From NCBI GenBank assembly GCA_021827245.1, contig JAKAWN010000279.1:1-9150 (forward strand): a stretch of DNA of 9,150 nt, written 5' to 3'. The stretch comes from Acidobacteriota bacterium. GTDB lineage: Bacteria; Acidobacteriota; Terriglobia; UBA7540. Of this stretch, positions 7,997-9,150 are shown piece by piece. The first letter of the stretch is position 1. The number at the start of each line of letters is the position of its first letter. The notes below the pieces were generated by a model. It was not told the origin of the DNA, did not search any database, and saw only the letters and a list, made by a program, of their open reading frames with translations. The position numbers and the translations under genes are program-made.

Positions 7997-8131
7997 CAGA
8001 ACGCTAAAAGGAGTCGGTCAGGAACTGTGGGATGTGCTCATTCAGGGTATCCGTCCGGCTGATCCAGGTGGGGATTGCTGCGACATGGATGATGGATGTT
8101 GGTGGTCCCGGGCGAGATGGCGGCTGAGATC

Positions 8132-8566
8132 TTAAGGTGTGAAGAGGCCGCCGGCTCGAATCTCATCGAGGCATTCTTCCAGCGACAGGAGATGCATGAC
8201 TTCCCACCACTGGCCGGTGTGGCGGAAGTAGGCCAAGTTGAAGCGGTCGTCACCGGCGTACTGAAGTCGGGCGAACCTTGACTCGAAGAAAGGCGAAAGG
8301 GCGTGGGGTCCCGGCGAGCAGTATTTCGAACAGAAGTAAAAGAAGGGGCCGCGCCATTTGTAGAAGAGATCGACCAGGTAGTTAAAGTCCGTCTTCTTGG
8401 GAGTCGGCTGGATAAAGCGAGGCTTTAAGGTTAAATCGATCAGCTCTTGGGCTCGGCGCTCGACTTCGTGTTGGAGGTGTGCCGGCACGGGCTTCTTGGA
8501 TCGGCGAAATGCCGCGGCTGGATCGTAGACCCAAGTCCAGCCCGAAGGACGTCGGGAACGGGCCAT
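8132..8566 (-). CDS. IS66-associated passenger protein of unknown function
   Basis: A 144-residue protein begins MARSRRPSGWTWVYDP at ATG 8566 and ends with TAA at 8134-8132. It follows tnpC after 5 bases (tnpC stop 8574-8572), with AAGGGGGGAT as ribosome site inside the tnpC end, so the two are surely co-transcribed. A longer frame from 8617 overlaps tnpC out of frame and is less likely. Features: a basic start, a charged helix (about 30-45), LKPRFIQPTPKKTDFNYLVD (47-66), an aromatic KWRGPFFYFCSKYCSPGP block (70-87) with two Cys, and FRHTGQWWEVMHLLSLEECLDEI (114-136). I remember similar proteins as passengers behind IS66 transposases in Planctomycetes and Acidobacteria. There is a loose likeness to DUF3024 proteins, which also travel with IS66. 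No catalytic motif is evident; a role in DNA binding or transposition control is speculation. Confidence 0.72.
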   Translation of the reverse strand: MARSRRPSGWTWVYDPAAAFRRSKKPVPAHLQHEVERRAQELIDLTLKPRFIQPTPKKTDFNYLVDLFYKWRGPFFYFCSKYCSPGPHALSPFFESRFARLQYAGDDRFNLAYFRHTGQWWEVMHLLSLEECLDEIRAGGLFTP

Positions 8567-8571
8567 GGAAG

Positions 8572-9150
8572 TTATCCCCCTTCTTTTCCGCCCACCTTGA
8601 CGTGGGCAGCTTTCCATTGGTCGGGGAGCAGCTCGGCCAGTCGACTCTGCGGATGGCTGCTGATGCGCTCGAAGATATCTCCCAGGTAAGCGAAGGGATC
8701 AATGCTCAGCCTTTTGCACGTGGCGATCAGGCTGGTCAGCACGGCGGCGGTCCGGCCGCCGTTGTCGCTCCCATAGAGCGTCCAATTGCGACGGCCGACG
8801 GCGATGCCACGCAGGCTGTGCTCGGCGCCGTTGTTATCTATTTCCAGATCGTCGTCGTCCAGGTAGCGGGTCAGGGCTTTCCAGTTCGACAACGTGTAGG
8901 CGATGGCCTCGCCCTCGGGGCTCTTGGGCAGCACTTGCGGCTGTTCCCGCTCCAGGTAAGCACGGATGTCGTCCAGAATCGGCTTGGATTTCTCCTGCCG
9001 CAGCGCGCGGCGCGCCTCGCCGTTCAGCTTTCCTTCACAGGCTTCGCGCTCCACGTCATAAAGCAGGCGGATATAGGCCAGCATCATCGTCGAGCGCATC
9101 AAGTCCGAAGCTTGCGCTTCAAAAAAGCGCCTTCTCGAATGCGCCCAGCA
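8572..9150 (-). CDS. tnpC: IS66 family transposase TnpC, C-terminal part (5' end outside window)
   Basis: The minus strand is open from the window edge: it starts CWAHSRRRFFEAQ (IS66 GCWAHxRRKF motif) and runs 192 codons to TAA at 8574-8572. Other markers are ILDDIRAYLEREQPQVLPKS, AIAYTLSNWKALTRYLDDDD, EIDNNGAEHSLRGIAVGRRNW and the IS66 C-terminal element SLIATCKRLSIDPFAYLGDI followed by HPQSRLAELLPDQWK. The Glu of NNGAEHSLR (codon 8823-8821) is the third acid of the DDE triad; both Asp residues lie beyond the window. The gene looks undamaged as far as it is visible, so the element may be active if tnpA and tnpB are present outside. TTG at 9102 is an internal Leu codon, not a start. Confidence 0.95.
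   Translation of the reverse strand, partial: CWAHSRRRFFEAQASDLMRSTMMLAYIRLLYDVEREACEGKLNGEARRALRQEKSKPILDDIRAYLEREQPQVLPKSPEGEAIAYTLSNWKALTRYLDDDDLEIDNNGAEHSLRGIAVGRRNWTLYGSDNGGRTAAVLTSLIATCKRLSIDPFAYLGDIFERISSHPQSRLAELLPDQWKAAHVKVGGKEGG

Larger units (their letters stand above)
8047..9150 (-). mobile_element. IS66-family element, distal part (truncated by window edge)
   Basis: The element includes the tnpC C-terminus and a passenger gene and runs off the window at 9150. A plausible terminal repeat begins at 8047 with GTATCCGTCCGGCTGATCC, somewhat like the GT-A-starting ends of IS66 elements, 50 bases after the GH94-like stop codon. The outer end cannot be confirmed without the other terminus and the expected 8-base target duplication. 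If right, the insertion landed just downstream of the glycosidase gene without damaging it, and cut it off from anything once co-transcribed downstream. Confidence 0.5.

Noticed and set aside
7997..8046. Possible terminator after the GH94-like gene.
   Set aside because: I found no stable hairpin followed by a run of T in the 50 bases before the IS66 end.
8132..8617. A longer 161-codon version of the IS66 passenger gene.
   Set aside because: The extra 17 residues overlap tnpC out of frame and have no ribosome site; ATG 8566 has a purine-rich site and lies directly after the tnpC stop.

Overview
The window looks like a plastic, partly eroded carbohydrate-use region of a soil-type Gram-negative bacterium. 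Acidobacteriota (Bryobacterales/Solibacter-like) is my best guess. It rests on two Tat-exported glycosidases, a DUF5107-type TPR protein and an IS66 element with a passenger gene; Verrucomicrobiota or Planctomycetota are not excluded. No rRNA, tRNA or CRISPR array was seen.

Layout, left to right. (1) Bases 2-121 on + read as the last 39 codons of a transposase (ISL3-like), whose tail abuts an interrupted gene. (2) On -, 72-2223 is a Tat-exported GH78 alpha-L-rhamnosidase. Its catalytic domain is cut off where the transposase sequence begins, so the last ~16 codons of the open frame are antisense transposase. (3) On -, 2361-3659 is the TPR-rich C-terminal half of a DUF5107 protein, with its 5' half missing. 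(4) On +, 3697-4542 is the C-terminal helical domain of a type I restriction enzyme HsdR, also without its 5' part. The two stumps face away from one breakpoint within about 3600-3697. (5) 4540-5128 is a long intergenic stretch with one unrecognised short frame, a good sigma70-type promoter (TTGCAT-N17-TATATA) and a leader with a direct repeat. (6) On +, 5129-7996 is an intact 955-residue Tat-exported (alpha/alpha)6 glycosidase related to the GH94/GH36-type phosphorylase group. (7) On -, 8047-9150 is the distal end of an IS66-family element: the TnpC C-terminus followed after 5 bases by a 144-residue passenger gene.

How the genes fit together: GH78, DUF5107 and the GH94-like enzyme suggest an exported system for breaking down rhamnose-containing plant or microbial glycans. 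Only the GH94-like gene still looks complete with its own promoter and ribosome site. At least three events have hit the locus: insertion at the left, a deletion or rearrangement in the middle that brought in or left an HsdR stump, and an IS66 insertion just downstream of the GH94-like gene. I see no convincing new multi-gene system. The points most worth following are the exported phosphorylase-fold enzyme, the double-truncation junction and the IS66 passenger gene.
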